Source: Hylemonella gracilis (GTDB lineage: Bacteria; Pseudomonadota; Gammaproteobacteria; Burkholderiales; Burkholderiaceae_C). From it: a stretch of 64,000 bases of DNA. Below the pieces are notes generated by a model. It saw only the letters and a list, made by a program, of their open reading frames with translations. It searched no databases and was not told where the DNA came from. Positions 37,992-46,746 of the stretch are shown here, piece by piece. The position numbers were made by a program, and so were the translations under genes. Each line of letters opens with the position of its first letter. Within the stretch, counting starts at the first letter, position 1. Location of the stretch: assembly GCF_004328645.1 (NCBI RefSeq), contig NZ_CP031395.1, positions 2,939,501-3,003,500 on the forward strand, given 5' to 3'.

Positions 37992-39044
37992 ATGGACCTC
38001 CCCGCCACCACGCCCACACACCCTGACACCACGAGCACGAGCACGAGCACGAGCACGCGCACGCCGCGCAACACCGGCTTCGTGCTGACCCGTCTGCGGC
38101 TTATCTCGGGCCTGACGATGTTCACCTTCATCGTCACCCACCTGATCAACCATGCACTGGGCCTGGTATCCCCGGAGGTCATGGCGGCAGGGCAGCGACT
38201 GTTCTTTTTTGTCTGGCACAGCTTGCCGGGCGCGCTGCTGCTCACAGTGGCGGCACTGACGCATCTGTCGCTGGTGCTTTACAAGCAGATCGTCCGTCGG
38301 ACGCTGCGCATGCCCTGGATCGAGGGCCTGCGCATCCTGCTGGGCATCCTCACGCTGCTGGGCCTTTCGCTGCACGCCACGCCCATGGTGCTCGAACGGC
38401 TGCAACTGACGGGATCTGGCCAACCCGTGGCCTACCCCGACTTCATCCAACTGCTGATCAGCGGCAGCCCCATGCTGTGGAATCAGCTCGCCCTGGTCAT
38501 CGCCGCCTGGACCCATGGCTGCATCGGCGTGCACCTGTGGCTGCGCCTGCGCGGCTGGTACCGGCAGCGGTTGACGCTGTTTGCCGTCACGGCAGTGCTG
38601 GTGCCATTGCTGGCACTGCTGGGGGTGCTGGCGGCGGCGCGCGCGGTGCAAAGTGCCGCGGATTCCGGGCAAACCAGCAGTTACGGAGAGGGATACGGGG
38701 CGAACAGCGCGGCACCTGCTTACGGCGAGGGTACTTATGGGGCTTATGGGGCCGCCGATGCCGAGAATTCCAACAGCGGTGTCTATGGAGGATATGGCGG
38801 TGGCAGCTACGGGAGTGGCTACGGCGACAATGGCAGCGGGCCCTACGGCGTGGCCCGGCGGGATGCGGATCAGGCTTGGCTGGCCTGGCTGATCCCCACC
38901 GACCCTCACTCGGCTCAGTCGGTTTACGGCGCTCTGATCGTCATCACGCTGCTCATCCTGGCCACCGTGGCGCGCGGACTGGTGCAGACCTGGGAGCGCC
39001 GCCACGGCCTGATCAGCGTGCGCTACCCCAGGGCCGGGAAGTGA
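37992..39044 (+). CDS. cyaC: Membrane anchor part of a CyaC-like adenylate cyclase (probably frameshifted)
   Basis: Encodes 350 residues with about six hydrophobic helices resembling the diheme cytochrome b anchor of succinate dehydrogenase. Candidate heme-binding histidines are in VTHLINHALGL, VWHSLPGALLL, LTHLSLVLYKQ and WTHGCIGVHLWL. This matches the membrane domain of Sinorhizobium CyaC, a quinone-responsive cyclase. Between the fifth and sixth helices lies an unusual loop of some 75 residues rich in Tyr and Gly (SSYGEGYGAN, YGGYGGGSYGSGYG). The N-terminus has a Thr-Ser repeat from a hexamer tandem repeat. The frame stops at RYPRAGK just where a ferredoxin domain should begin; one more C in CCCC at 39026-39029 would fuse it to the next frame. 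Confidence 0.78.
   Translation: MDLPATTPTHPDTTSTSTSTSTRTPRNTGFVLTRLRLISGLTMFTFIVTHLINHALGLVSPEVMAAGQRLFFFVWHSLPGALLLTVAALTHLSLVLYKQIVRRTLRMPWIEGLRILLGILTLLGLSLHATPMVLERLQLTGSGQPVAYPDFIQLLISGSPMLWNQLALVIAAWTHGCIGVHLWLRLRGWYRQRLTLFAVTAVLVPLLALLGVLAAARAVQSAADSGQTSSYGEGYGANSAAPAYGEGTYGAYGAADAENSNSGVYGGYGGGSYGSGYGDNGSGPYGVARRDADQAWLAWLIPTDPHSAQSVYGALIVITLLILATVARGLVQTWERRHGLISVRYPRAGK
38031..38060 (+). repeat. Hexamer tandem repeat at the 5' end of the cyaC-like gene
   Basis: Four exact copies of ACGAGC (38031-38054) plus one diverged copy, encoding Thr-Ser repeats in the cytosolic N-terminus. Copy-number change would not alter the frame. Confidence 0.85.
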
Positions 39045-39943
39045 AGGCAGTGCGTGGCGCCTCCGTGCTCGACATCAGCCGCATGGGCGGCGTGCCCCAT
39101 GCCTCGGTCTGCGGTGGGCGTGGGCGCTGCTCCACCTGCCGGGTGCATGTCGACGCAGGCTGGGAAATGCTGCCGCCACCTCGAGATGGCGAGCAGCGGG
39201 TACTCCAGCGCATCCGCGCGCCGGGGCGCGTGCGCCTGGCCTGCCAGCTCTGTCCCACGGGCGACGTGGCGGTGACACCCCTGCTGCCCGCCGATGCCCG
39301 GGCCCGTGACGCCCTGCCCTACGACCCCATGAAATTCGGCGCGGAGCAGGAGATCGTCATCCTGTTCGCCGATCTGCGCGGCTTCACCCAGATGTCGGAA
39401 ACCAAGCTGCCTTTCGACGTGGTGCACATCCTCAATCAGTACTTCTCGGAAATGGGCGAGGCCATCGAGTCCGCTGGCGGGTATCTGGACAAGTTCATCG
39501 GCGACGGCATCATGGCCTTGTTCGGCCTGCAAAGTGGAGAACAACAAGGCGTGGAGGCAGGCGCGCGACAGGCCGTGACGGCGGCCCGGGCCATGGGTGA
39601 GCGGCTGCAGGCCTTGAATAGACGATTGGCGCAGGATCTGGCCACGCCACTGCGCCTCGGGCTGGGCATCCACGCGGGCCCCGCCATCGTCGGCGAGATG
39701 GGCTACGGGCGGGCGACGTCGATCACCGCCATCGGAGACGCCGTCAATGTCGCCAGCCGCCTGGAGTCCGCCACCAAAGATGTCGGGTGCGAGCTATTGA
39801 TCTCCACCGACGTCGCCCAACGCGGCAAGCTGGACCTCTCCGCCTTCGCGCAGCAGCAGATCAGCATCCGCGGGCGTGAAGGCGGCCTGGGTGTGTACGT
39901 CGTGCGCCACGCGGCGGACTTACCGTCCTTCCCTCAAACCTGA
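39041..39943 (+). CDS. cyaC: [2Fe-2S] ferredoxin plus class III adenylate cyclase part of CyaC-like protein
   Basis: Continues the preceding gene in another frame. The [2Fe-2S] domain has the ligands in CGGRGRCSTC and a distal Cys in LACQLCP. The class III cyclase domain follows: IVILFADLRGFTQMSE supplies the first metal Asp, FIGDGIMALFG the second, and SITAIGDAVNVASRLE the transition-state Asn/Arg region. If expressed separately it could start at the GTG 39041, which overlaps the upstream stop. But the ferredoxin domain then lacks its first strand, SVRYPQGREV, which is split between the frames. So a single protein of about 650 residues, with cAMP formation controlled by redox state, is the likely native form. 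Confidence 0.8.
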   Translation: MKAVRGASVLDISRMGGVPHASVCGGRGRCSTCRVHVDAGWEMLPPPRDGEQRVLQRIRAPGRVRLACQLCPTGDVAVTPLLPADARARDALPYDPMKFGAEQEIVILFADLRGFTQMSETKLPFDVVHILNQYFSEMGEAIESAGGYLDKFIGDGIMALFGLQSGEQQGVEAGARQAVTAARAMGERLQALNRRLAQDLATPLRLGLGIHAGPAIVGEMGYGRATSITAIGDAVNVASRLESATKDVGCELLISTDVAQRGKLDLSAFAQQQISIRGREGGLGVYVVRHAADLPSFPQT

Positions 39944-39991
39944 TGGCCAGACAGCCGGCGGGCGTTCGCGACCACCACCGGCCCGTCCCCC

Positions 39992-40531
39992 TCAATCGTC
40001 AATCGTCGGGTCCAGCCCTGGAAAAAGCACCTCGGTGAAGCCAAAACGCGTGAAGTCCCGCACCCGCATGGGGTAAAGCTTGCCGTCCAGGTGGTCGCAT
40101 TCATGCTGGACCACCCGGGCATGGAAGCCCTCCACCGTGCGGTCGATCGGGTCACCGTACTGGTCGAACCCCGTGTAGCGAATCCGCTGCCAGCGGGGCA
40201 CGATGCCACGCAGCCCGGGCACCGACAAGCAGCCTTCCCAATCGTGCTGCTCCTCATCGGACAGCGGCGTGATGACCGGGTTGCACAGCACCGTGCGCGG
40301 CACCACGGGTGCGTCCGGATAGCGCGGGTTGGGCTGGCCGCTGCCGAAGATCACCACGCGCAGGTCCACCCCGATCTGAGGCGCCGCCAGGCCCGCGCCA
40401 TTGGCCGCATGCATGGTGTCCAGCAGATCGCTGACCAACAGGTGCAGCGCGTCGGTGTCGAACGCCTGCACCGGCTGCGCCAGGCGCAACAGGCGCGGGT
40501 CCCCCATCTTCAGGATTTCGCACACGGCCAT
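39992..40531 (-). CDS. def: Peptide deformylase
   Basis: Metalloenzyme of 179 residues that removes the N-formyl group from new proteins. All three motifs are intact: GLAAPQIG (47-54), EGCLS with metal Cys101, and HECDHLDG with His143 and His147. ATG at 40531 is preceded by GAGGAAA. It is convergent with the cyclase gene and 10 bases from the RND pump stop; it is not next to fmt, so it may be a second deformylase of the genome. Confidence 0.95.
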   Translation of the reverse strand: MAVCEILKMGDPRLLRLAQPVQAFDTDALHLLVSDLLDTMHAANGAGLAAPQIGVDLRVVIFGSGQPNPRYPDAPVVPRTVLCNPVITPLSDEEQHDWEGCLSVPGLRGIVPRWQRIRYTGFDQYGDPIDRTVEGFHARVVQHECDHLDGKLYPMRVRDFTRFGFTEVLFPGLDPTIDD

Positions 40532-40541
40532 GGTGCTTTCC

Positions 40542-43500
40542 TCAATGCTTTAGCTGCGCGATGACGGGGGTGGCATGGACTGCCGCCTGCGCACCGGACG
40601 AGATGCTGGAGCGCCCAAACACGCGCCTCAGCCAAAGCGAGATGTCATCGATCAGCGTGAACAGGGCCGGGATCACCAGCAGACTCAGGAAGGTGGACGT
40701 GATCAAGCCACCGATGACCGCGATCGCCATGGGCGAGCGGAAGCTGGCGTCCGCCGCCCCCCAGCCCACCGCGATGGGCAGCATGCCCATGCTCATCGCG
40801 ATGGTGGTCATCACGATGGGGCGCGCGCGCTTGTGGCAGGCGTCGAGGATGGCGTCCAGGCGGCTCATGCCACGGACACGGCGTGCCTCGATGGCGTACT
40901 CGACCAGCAGGATGGAGTTCTTGGTCGCGACCCCCATCAGCATGATGAGACCGATCAGCGAGGGCATGGAGAAACTCTTGTTCGCGATCAGCAGCGCCAC
41001 AAACGCTCCCCCCAAGGAGAGCGGCAACGCCGCCAGGATGGTGAAGGGATGCAGGAAGGCCTTGAACAGCAACACCAGCACGATGTAGATGCACAAGACG
41101 CCGGTCAGCATGGCCAGGCCAAAGCTGGCGAACATCTCGCCCTGGATCTCGGCGTCACCGATCTCCAGCACGCGCACGCCCGGGGGCAGGTTGCGAATGC
41201 TGGGCAGTTTGTCCACGGCGGTCTGCATGTCGCCCAGGGCGATGCCCGCGAGCTCGACCTCGAAGTTGATGTTGCGCGCGCGGTCGTAGCGGTCGATCAC
41301 CGCCGGGCCGCCGCCAAAGTTCAGGTCGGCCACCTGCTCCAGCATGACCGGGCCCTTGGCGCCGGGCACCGCGAGGCGTCCCAGCACCGACAGGTCATGG
41401 CGCGCCGCCTCGTCCAGTTTGACGACGATGGGCACCTGACGTTGCGCCAGATTGAGCTTGGGCAGGGCGCTGTCGTAATCGCCCACGGTGGCGATGCGCA
41501 GGGTCTCGGCAATGGCGCTGCTGGTCACGCCCAGGTCCGCGGCGCGGGCTAGGTCTGGCGTCACGATGATCTCGGTGCGCACCAGCGCGGCGGTGGACTG
41601 CACGCTGCCCGTGCCGTGGATGGTACGCAGATCACGCTCGATCTGCCGCGCGGCCGTGGCCAGAGCGTTCGGATCGTTGCCGGTCAAGGTCATCACGTAT
41701 TTCTCACCCGAACCGCCCAGACCCACCTTGCTGCGCACGCCCGGCAGATTGGACATGGCGTCGCGGATCTGGTTCTCGATCACCTGCTTGCGCGGACGCG
41801 TGCCCCGCTTGTCCAACTGGATCGTCAAGGCCGCCTTGCGCGATTCGGCCGCGCCCTGGGGCGCGAAGGGATCGGAGCCCGCCGACCCCGAGCCGATGGT
41901 GGTGTAGATGGACTTGATGTGTGGCACGGCCATCACCAACTGGCGCGCGTGCTCCGCAGTCTCGACAGTTCGTTCCAGCGTCGCGCCTGGTGGCAGCTCC
42001 AGATAGACCTGGGTCTGGGAGTTGTCGTCCGGCGGGATGAAACCCTGGGGCAGCAGCGGAATCAGCATCACGGATGACACGAAGAACACGCCGGCGCCCA
42101 CCATGGTGATCCAGCGGTGGCGGATGCACCAGGCCGCCCAACGCTGGTAAACCGTCAGCCAGGCGGGCTCGTCGTGCTGGTTCATCCAGGCCCAGAGCCT
42201 GCCCAGCAAGGCATTGCTGCGCGCCCAGCGCGGCCGCTCCTGGGCCATGACCACGGGTTTGAGCAGGTAGGCCGCCATCATGGGCGTGAGCACCCGCGCC
42301 ACCACCAGCGAAGCAAAGACCGCCAGTGACGCTGTCCAGCCGAACTGCTTGAAGAACTTGCCCGGGACACCCGCCATGAAGGCCGTGGGCAGGAACACCG
42401 CGATCAGCGTGAAGGTGGTCGCGATCACGGCCAGGCCAATCTCGTCGGCCGCTTCCATGGCGGCCTGGTACGGCGACTTGCCCATGTGCATGTGACGCAC
42501 GATGTTTTCCACTTCCACAATGGCGTCGTCGACCAGAATGCCGATGACCAGCGAGAGCGCGAGCAGTGTCACCACATTGATGGTGAAACCCAGGTAATGC
42601 ATGCCGATGAAGGCCGGGATGGCCGACAGGGGCAAGGCCACGGCCGACACCACGGTGGCGCGGAAATCGCGCAGGAAGAGCCAGACCACCAGCACGGCCA
42701 GGATGGCGCCTTCGTACAACAGCGTCATGGACGCATTGAATTCTTCCTCCACCGGCGTCACGAAGTCAAAGGATTCGGTGATGTGCAGATCGGGACGCGC
42801 CACGCGCAGCTCGGCCAGTCTGGCGCGTACTTCCTGCCCCACCTCCACCTCGCTGGCCCCCGACTGCGCGCCACCTCGAAACCAACCACCGGCTTGCCGT
42901 CGAGGAAGGCCGCGGCCGTGCGGTCGGCGATGGTGTCACGCACGCTCGCCAATTGGTCCAGACGCACGCTGCGGCCATCGGACAGGGCAATCTGCATGCC
43001 CGCGATCTCCTGGGCACTGCCCAGCGCGGAGATGGTGCGCACCGGTTGCTGGCTGCCACCGATTTCCGCGCGCCCCCCGGCGCTTTCGATCTGCACCCGC
43101 GCGAGCTGACGCGACACGTCGGCCGCCGTCGCCCCCAGGGACTGCAGGCGCAAGGGGTCGAGCAGCACCTGCACCTCGCGGTTCACGCCACCGACGCGGT
43201 TGACCGCGCCCACGCCACGCACCGAAAGCAGCAACTTGGACACATCGTTGTCCACGAACCAGGACAGCGCTTCCTCGTCCATGCGATCGGATGCCACCGT
43301 GTAGGCCAGCACTGCGCCACCGGCGAGCTCGACCTTGTTGACGATGGGTTCCTGCAGGTCGGACGGCAGATCGCCGCGCACCTTGCTCACGGCAGAGCGC
43401 ACGTCGTCCAGCGCCTCCTGCGTGCCTTTTTCTAGGCGGAATTCGACTGTCATCGACACCACGCCGTCCTGCACCTTGGTGTAGATGTGCTTGAGGCCCT

Positions 43501-43723
43501 GCAGGGTCGCCAGGCTGTTCTCGATCTTGCGCGCGACGTCGTTCTCCAGCTGGCTGGGCGAGGCGCCGGGCAGGGAGGCGACCACGGTGATGGTCGGCAA
43601 GTCCAGGTCCGGGAAGTTCTGGACCTTCATGGCGCCGAAGGAAAACAGCCCCATCAACGTCAACATGACGAAGAGCATGGCCGCGGGAATGGGATTGCGG
43701 ATAGACCAAGCGGAAACGTTCAT
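40542..43723 (-). pseudogene. RND efflux pump inner-membrane subunit (HAE1 type), single-base frameshift
   Basis: AcrB/MexB-like proton-driven exporter of about 1060 residues when read through. The first part begins MNVSAWSIRNPIPAAMLF at 43723 and continues to GFEVARSRG. The rest begins SEVEVGQEVRARLAELRVARPDL in another frame and ends at 40542. One additional base in the run of five C at 42857-42861 would restore GFEVARSRGASEVEVGQE. Typical helices and motifs are present (LVIGILVDDAIVEVENIVRHM; LMGVATKNSILLVEYA). The start overlaps the adaptor stop by four bases. No outer-membrane channel gene is adjacent. Everything else is intact, so a base-calling gap is likely. Confidence 0.88.
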
Positions 43724-44832
43724 TGCACCACTTTCACGAAATCGCCTTCATTGAGGAACCCCGCGCCCTGCACCGCCACCGCTTCCAGCGGTGCCAGGCC
43801 CTGCAGCAGTTCCACGCGCTCGCCCACGCGCCGGCCAACCTCGACCTTGCGCTGGCTCACCCGACTCTGGCCGTCCACCACGAAAACGTAGCTGTGACCG
43901 TCACGCAGCACGACGGACTGCGCGGGTACCGTGAGGGCCACGCTGGTGGGCAGCGCGAAGATGCCACGGGCGAAGGTGTTGGCCTTGAGGGCCTCGTTGC
44001 GTGGCAGGTCCACATAGACCAGGATGTTGCGCGTCTGCACGTCAGCCGCGGGCGCGATGGCGCGCACCAGACCCTGCACCTGCAGGCCGCTGGCGGTGGT
44101 CACTTCCGCCTGCTGGCCAACCTTCACGCGGCCGATCTCGGCGGGCGTGACCTCGGCGCGCCATTCCATGCGGCCCTGACGCACCATGCGGAACAGCTCA
44201 TTGCCCGAACTCACCACCGCGCCCACCGTGGCGCTGCGCGCCGAGATGACACCGTCGTCCGGCGCCTGCACGCGAGTCGCGGCCAAGGTCACCTGCGCGG
44301 CCTCCCATTGGGCCTTGGCCACTTTCTCTGTCGTGTAGATCTGCGTCAGCTGTGAGCGGGAATAGATGCCTTCCTCGCCCAGGGCACGCACGCGGTCGGC
44401 CTCGGACTTGGCGTTCTCGTAATTGGCCTGGGCCTGCAGGGCCGCGGCGTAGGGAATCTCGCTCGCGAAACGGGCCAGCTCATCACCACGACTCACCTTG
44501 TCGCCCACGTTGACGTGCACGGCGGCCAGGCGCAGGCCGTTGACCTCGGCGCCGATGATGGCCTCCTGCCAGGCCACCACGTTGCCGTTGGCCAGCAGGG
44601 CACCGGCCAGCTGCGTGCTCTGGGGGCGGGTGACCGTCACCGTCAAGGCGGGTCTCAGCTCCGTCGAGGCAGGGGTGTTGGCGGCCGCCTCAGCGGTCTT
44701 GGACTCGGCGGCCTCATTCGAGGGCCCTCCGCAGCCCGACAGCATGAGCAGGCTCAAGGCCACCGACCCCAGCAGGCCCAGCCCGAAACCACGTTGTTGG
44801 AATAGGAAAACGGAAGAGGAAACGTCTTTCAT
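43720..44832 (-). CDS. RND efflux periplasmic adaptor lipoprotein
   Basis: Membrane-fusion protein of 370 residues linking the RND pump to an outer-membrane channel. The signal ends in a lipobox-like LSGC (Cys33), so lipid anchoring in the inner membrane is likely. The lipoyl/barrel and hairpin segments follow: VNVGDKVSRGDELARF, a coiled-coil of about 60 residues, then VQAPDDGVISARSATVGAVVSSGNELFRMV and the beta-barrel and membrane-proximal domains. ATG at 44832. Transcribed with the pump; the ECF sigma gene upstream may control both. Confidence 0.9.
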   Translation of the reverse strand: MKDVSSSVFLFQQRGFGLGLLGSVALSLLMLSGCGGPSNEAAESKTAEAAANTPASTELRPALTVTVTRPQSTQLAGALLANGNVVAWQEAIIGAEVNGLRLAAVHVNVGDKVSRGDELARFASEIPYAAALQAQANYENAKSEADRVRALGEEGIYSRSQLTQIYTTEKVAKAQWEAAQVTLAATRVQAPDDGVISARSATVGAVVSSGNELFRMVRQGRMEWRAEVTPAEIGRVKVGQQAEVTTASGLQVQGLVRAIAPAADVQTRNILVYVDLPRNEALKANTFARGIFALPTSVALTVPAQSVVLRDGHSYVFVVDGQSRVSQRKVEVGRRVGERVELLQGLAPLEAVAVQGAGFLNEGDFVKVVQ

Positions 44833-45034
44833 GAAGCGTTTTTTTCTTGGTAGGAAATTTGTCGGATGCCCGGCATGCACGCGGCGCGGGGGGCATGGGC
44901 CATGCCGGCCTCGCCCCAGCGTCCGCCTTGCTCCTTGCGCCCAGGAGACTGGCTGACACATCCAAGCTGATTGACCTGGGGCAAGAGCCCGGTCCCAGCC
45001 AGGAGAGGGAATGCCATTAGACCCGAAAAAGATA

Positions 45035-45415
45035 TCACTCCGCGGGCCGATCATTCGCTTCGCGGACAGGTTCCGCCCGCGGTCCACAACCGCCACCGAA
45101 ACCGCGACGGAACTCACGCCGTTCGTCGCGACTCATGGCTTTCCACTGGCGCACGCCATCGCGAAAGCGCTCGCGCTCCTCGGCTGTCATGTGATGCCAG
45201 CGCCCACGATGACCGCCCGGCCCGCCGAATCCGCCCAGCAGGATGCGGCACAGCACCAGCAGGCCGGCGGCCTGCCAGAACCCGATGACCGGCCCTCCGA
45301 ACAGGTCGGGCACCAGCGCGTTCCACAACAGCATCACCACCGCGCCGAAGGCCGCGACAAATGCGACCCCCAGCAGCAGGAACACGAACTTCATCTTCAT
45401 CAATTGCCGTTTCAT
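45035..45415 (-). CDS. Small membrane protein linked to an ECF sigma gene
   Basis: Protein of 126 residues with two hydrophobic helices, about 8-30 and 42-60, joined by VPDLFGGPVIGFWQ. A Gly-rich hinge and a charged C-terminus containing MTAEERERFRDGVRQWKAMSRDERREFRRGF follow. Proteins of this layout occur next to ECF sigma factors in varied bacteria and have no assigned function; by position it could be an anti-sigma-like partner. AGGAGC precedes the ATG at 45415; the gene starts 22 bases after the sigma stop, so they form an operon. Confidence 0.75.
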   Translation of the reverse strand: MKRQLMKMKFVFLLLGVAFVAAFGAVVMLLWNALVPDLFGGPVIGFWQAAGLLVLCRILLGGFGGPGGHRGRWHHMTAEERERFRDGVRQWKAMSRDERREFRRGFGGGCGPRAEPVREANDRPAE

Positions 45416-45437
45416 GACATTTGCTCCTGAAAAATGC

Positions 45438-46028
45438 TCACGCCGCCGTGAGCCAATCCTCGTAAACCACCTGCAGACGCTCGCGCAGCGCCAGCACCGC
45501 ATACCGTTTGCGGGACAGCAAGGTGTTGACCCCCACGCCCCACAGTTCGGACATCTCCTTGAAACTCAAACCCTCCAGCTCATGCGCGACAAACACCTCG
45601 CGTTGCTCGCGCGGCAGCTCGTCCAGCGCCTCCTCGATCTGTGCCAGCAGCATCTGCCGCACCACCTCACCCTCCGGGCCCGGCGCCAGGGACGGCAGCA
45701 TCTCCTCCAGCGTCAGCCCGTCCTCGTCGTCCCCCAAGTCGCTGGCAAACGCCGCGGACGGGCTGGATTTCCTCTTGCGGAAATGATCAACAACGCGGTT
45801 GCGTGCCACGCGCATCAGCCAGGCCCCCACCCGTTCGATCGGGTGCATGAGGCGGTAGGCAGACACCAGCTCGTACAGCACCTCCTGCAGGATGTCCTCC
45901 GCCTCCGCGGCGTCCGACACGCGGCGGCGGATGAAGCTGCGCAGCCGTCCACGCTCGCGCTGAACCGCAGCCGCGATGTGGCTGTCCTGCTCGGCTTCGA
46001 GGTCCAGGTCTTGCGGTGGCGCATCCAT
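45438..46028 (-). CDS. ECF RNA polymerase sigma factor
   Basis: Sigma-70 family protein of 196 residues. Region 2: RGRLRSFIRRRVSDAAEAEDILQEVLYELVSAYRLMHPIERVGAWLMRVARNRVVDHFRKRK; region 4: DELPREQREVFVAHELEGLSFKEMSELWGVGVNTLLSRKRYAVLALRERL. It is a different group from the sigma at 36752. The ATG at 46028 is used; no good Shine-Dalgarno is visible, so a leaderless or weakly translated message is possible. Followed by a small membrane protein and, further on, the RND efflux genes. Confidence 0.9.
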   Translation of the reverse strand: MDAPPQDLDLEAEQDSHIAAAVQRERGRLRSFIRRRVSDAAEAEDILQEVLYELVSAYRLMHPIERVGAWLMRVARNRVVDHFRKRKSSPSAAFASDLGDDEDGLTLEEMLPSLAPGPEGEVVRQMLLAQIEEALDELPREQREVFVAHELEGLSFKEMSELWGVGVNTLLSRKRYAVLALRERLQVVYEDWLTAA

Positions 46029-46169
46029 ATATGAGGAGTTAGACGATCTTGTGCAGCCGATATTGTGAAAGCAGCGAAAAAAACCGGATCGGCCGACGGC
46101 CATCGCCGGTACGCCCGACACCGCCGGCCCAATCGGGCGGGCATGCCCCACGAGAACGCCCTCTCGCCC

Positions 46170-46713
46170 ATGGAACAAGCATCCACCCCCACCCCCCAAT
46201 GGCAGGCAGGCTCGAGGCTGGTCGCGGCCCTGAGCATGGCGCTGCTGGCGGTGGTGCCGTTCACCCTGTTTCCCGCCCTGCTCCTGCTGCGGCTATTGAT
46301 GGGCGCCGCCTGCAGCGTACGGTTCATCCTGGGCGAAGCCTGGATCAACCAGATGGCCAGCGCCGCCACCCGCCACCCGCCACCCGCCACCCGCCACCCG
46401 CCACCCGCAGACGCAGACGCAGACGCATGATGGTGGCCTACGCCGCGGCCTTCACCCTCTGCCAGGTGTCCGGCCCGACCCTGCTGTCGTGGATTGGCTC
46501 GGCCAGTCTTCTGCCCATCGCGCTGGCCGTGGGCTGGCATTTGCTCGCGGGCTGGGTGCTGTCGGCAGTTTCCTCGGCCCCGCCACCGGTGGACTGACCA
46601 TCGACTATTTCAGCCCGGACGGGCTGGTGCACTCACTCGCGCTGCTGGCGGCGCTGTTCCTCGGGGCGCTGCTATGGGAAGAAAAACGCGCAAGCCAGCA
46701 GTTATGTCGATGA
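46170..46713 (+). pseudogene. Decayed MFS transporter with heptamer tandem repeat
   Basis: Remnant of a major facilitator gene in three frames. LLLLRLLMGAACSVRFILGEAWINQM (frame from 46170), then YAAAFTLCQVSGPTLLSWIGSASLLPIALAVG (frame from 46430), then GAVGSFLGPATGGLTIDY to 46713. Only about 160 of some 400 residues remain. The first break coincides with a repeat: six copies of CGCCACC (46364-46405) followed by three of GCAGAC (46407-46424). The second break joins the middle of the N-terminal half to the last helix and implies a deletion of several hundred bases. Unlike the four frameshifted genes elsewhere, one added base would not repair it. Confidence 0.8.
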
Positions 46714-46746
46714 ACAACTCTCAGGCGCAGCCCAAGGCACAAGCTG

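Noticed and set aside
44833..45034. Possible small gene between the adaptor and the small membrane protein
   Set aside because: The only open frame has no Shine-Dalgarno, no recognisable sequence and atypical composition; treated as the adaptor's leader region.
46364..46424. CRISPR-like tandem repeat
   Set aside because: Units of 7 and 6 bases without spacers; simple slippage repeats inside a dead gene.
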